Source of the DNA: Siphonodentalium dalli
Lineage: Eukaryota; Mollusca; Scaphopoda; Gadilida; Siphonodentaliidae
Direction: 5' to 3'
NCBI GenBank assembly: GCA_032622095.1
Contig: CP136066.1
Location: forward strand, 51,496,911-51,560,910
Length of the DNA: 64,000 nucleotides
The notes below the pieces were generated by a model. It was not told the DNA's origin and did not search any database. It worked only from the letters and a program-made list of their open reading frames with translations. A program made the translations under genes and the position numbers. Of the stretch, positions 62,380 to 64,000 are shown piece after piece; positions within the stretch are counted from its first letter, which is position 1, and each line of letters opens with the position of its first letter.

Positions 62380-63320
62380 GTTACATATCCAACTGGTTCT
62401 TGGGGCTGTATCCAACAGGGAACCAAATTATTCCAAGTGAAGAACCAATGGTTCTTGGTGGAAGGTAGACAGGGGAATTGGTTCTCAAGGAAGATTGAAC
62501 TTATTTCAAAACCCAAAAGAAGCCCATATAGGCCTTATTTGGATCTGAATTACGCTTTCTATCAACGTAAATGAGCACACAAACAGTCGTATATGAGCGT
62601 ATTCATATGACATATACACTCTTAGAACAAGAAGTCCCTCAGAGAACCCAAAAAGGTTGTTCACCTTGTCACAATAGGAGCACCTTATTTGGTGCTTCAA
62701 AGGACCCCATCATAAGGTTCTACTCAAGAACCATATCATAAGGTTCCACAGAAGAACCCCAAGAGGGTTCTTAAGGGAACCATAATATGAACATGGTTCT
62801 TCAGGGAACCTTTATAAGAACCCCAGATGGTGCTTCGGATGACCCAATCATAAGGGTCACACGTGGATGTTTTCAGAGAACCTTTCATATATCAAAACAT
62901 GGTTCTTAAGGGGACAACAGAGAACTACAGAGAACCTGTATAAGAACCCCAGATGGAATAGCGTAAGGAGATACTATAGTATGTTTGCGCTTTTGTGTAT
63001 ATCGCGACGTTCAGTCAACTTTGAGGTGTTATATAATAACTAATAGATTGTCATGATATTGAAGCATTTGGGGAATGACATATACACGGCAGCTTATACC
63101 GACACATTCCGTATACAATTCGCTTAATTTTGGTGGGATTCATATTCTTGAATACAAGAATGTGGTGAATTACTCTGCACTTATAACATATATTCGTGTG
63201 TATTTTACGATTATCACACGAGAGTTCTTCAGAGAACCTTTCATATATCAGAACAGGGTTCTTAAGGGAACCATACTCTATCCTAACATGGTTCTTTAGA
63301 GAACCTTTATATGAACCACA
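62380..63320. repeat. Cluster of GGTTCTT / AGAACC repeats
   Basis: Many short palindromic words (GGTTCTTAAGGGAACC, TTCAGAGAACCTTT, AGAACCCCAGATGG) occur at irregular spacing. A longer duplication is visible: TTCAGAGAACC..ATATATCA..GGTTCTTAAGGG.. and GATGGAATAGCGTA occur at 62871-62970 and again at 63220-63340. They recall dispersed GGTTCTT-type repeats seen in many animal genomes. No coding sequence was recognised. Confidence 0.7.
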
Positions 63321-63689
63321 GATGGAATAGCGTACGATGATAATATAGTATGTTTGTGCTCTTGCATATTTGTGTGTATTTTACGAATAGCCGACGAACG
63401 TGCGATAACGTTGTCGGCTCCACGTATTCAATACGTTGATATTGTAAACAAACTTTTCTCAAGTGTCGTTTTGGTCCAACTATCACTTGGAGAGCTGGTC
63501 TGAATAATTGCTAAGATGTAATTAGATAGAATTATCGAAAGAATTTAACCGATTAGGGTGAATTTTAAGAGAATCGATTGGAGAAAACTTGTTCATCACA
63601 AACGCGAATTCTGCCATCACATTTTTCTGAATGATGTAGGCGAAGTAACTCTAAAATTTCGGCCAGTATTTAACACATCAATCCCCATT

Positions 63690-63850
63690 ACGGTGAAAGT
63701 TGAAGGGTGAAGAAGTTCTCGGACGGGCTCGCGAATGGTTCGAGTGCACTGCCTGTGGCTTTTTACCTTTACATAGCAAGTTTGGGCCCAATCGGTCGAG
63801 CCGTTTTCGAGTCTATAATATGACACACACACGGAAGTCTCAAAATATAT
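63690..63850 (-). mobile_element. Fragment of the CCGATT microsatellite repeat family
   Basis: Read on the minus strand it gives TGTGTGTGTCATATTATAGA, then CTCGAAAACGGCTCGACCGA, TTGGGCCCAAACTTGCTATG and TAAAGGTAAAAAGCC. This is the same plan as unit 3090-3160 (microsatellite, ATCGGAAACGGCTAACCGAT, AAACTTGGTAC). The 84-codon minus frame across it is translated repeat. Confidence 0.55.
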
Positions 63851-63924
63851 AGTAGATAGATTACTCACCATTTTTGGTTAGTAGTAGGCCTACATTATTT
63901 GCTTGAGGCATTACTTGAGAAAAT

Positions 63925-63946
63925 GTAATGCATTGCAATGCATTAC
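63925..63946. repeat. Perfect short palindrome
   Basis: TAATGCATTGCAATGCATTA (63926-63945), extended by G and C on the outside, is a perfect palindrome. No associated function is evident. Confidence 0.9.
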
Positions 63947-64000
63947 TATTATACATTACTATTCCACAACCTTGCGAACAAACACGTACTCCTTTCTCTC

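Overview
The window looks like intron-rich, AT-rich animal DNA. It is probably from a mollusc or another lophotrochozoan. The reasons are phase 1-1 exons for EGF and thrombospondin type 1 (TSP1) modules with GT-AG borders, a decayed non-LTR retrotransposon 3' end, many inverted-repeat MITEs, and tandem-core interspersed repeats of the kind described in bivalves. Nothing looks bacterial or viral. I saw no tRNA, rRNA or CRISPR. The taxon is an inference.

Bases 1-38230 are a head-to-tail macrosatellite of a roughly 9-kb unit: copy 1 (1-8791), copy 2 (8792-17821), copy 3 (17822-26851), copy 4 (26852-34854) and a truncated copy 5 (34855-38230). The copies are nearly identical, so amplification or homogenisation is recent. 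The unit has no convincing gene; no reading frame in it exceeds about 115 codons. It is a patchwork of mobile-element remnants: a piggyBac-type MITE with TTAA ends and nested palindromes, other hairpins, a composite interspersed repeat with a (GT/GTAT) microsatellite, and several small insertions. The copies differ by clean structural events: a 239-bp deletion at a palindrome centre (copy 1), a 1062-bp deletion (copy 4), and in copy 5 an 886-bp insertion plus loss of a 1989-bp block. The insertion carries the only sizeable open frame in the array (230 codons, minus strand), probably a fragment of a mobile-element protein. The array stops exactly at the TTAA end of the MITE.

Bases 38231-64000 are lower-copy DNA. 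Part of one plus-strand gene is visible: an intact EGF exon (43575-43670) and an intact TSP1 exon (51727-51894). Between them lies a TSP1-like exon at 43889 that has lost its acceptor AG, its last cysteine and its donor. Together they suggest an extracellular modular protein. The roughly 8-kb gap between the two intact exons holds a large fold-back structure (arms 44788-45820 and 48525-49515, each of about 360-bp subrepeats). A LINE 3' remnant (49516-50221) abuts its right arm.

Beyond 52 kb there are tandem repeats, G-runs, several hairpins and MITEs, GGTTCTT/AAGAACC repeats, and a possible frameshifted SAM-domain exon fragment. At 61545-61944 there is a diverged single copy of part of the array unit. 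It carries an intact TTAA where the array unit has its MITE, which supports the piggyBac assignment.
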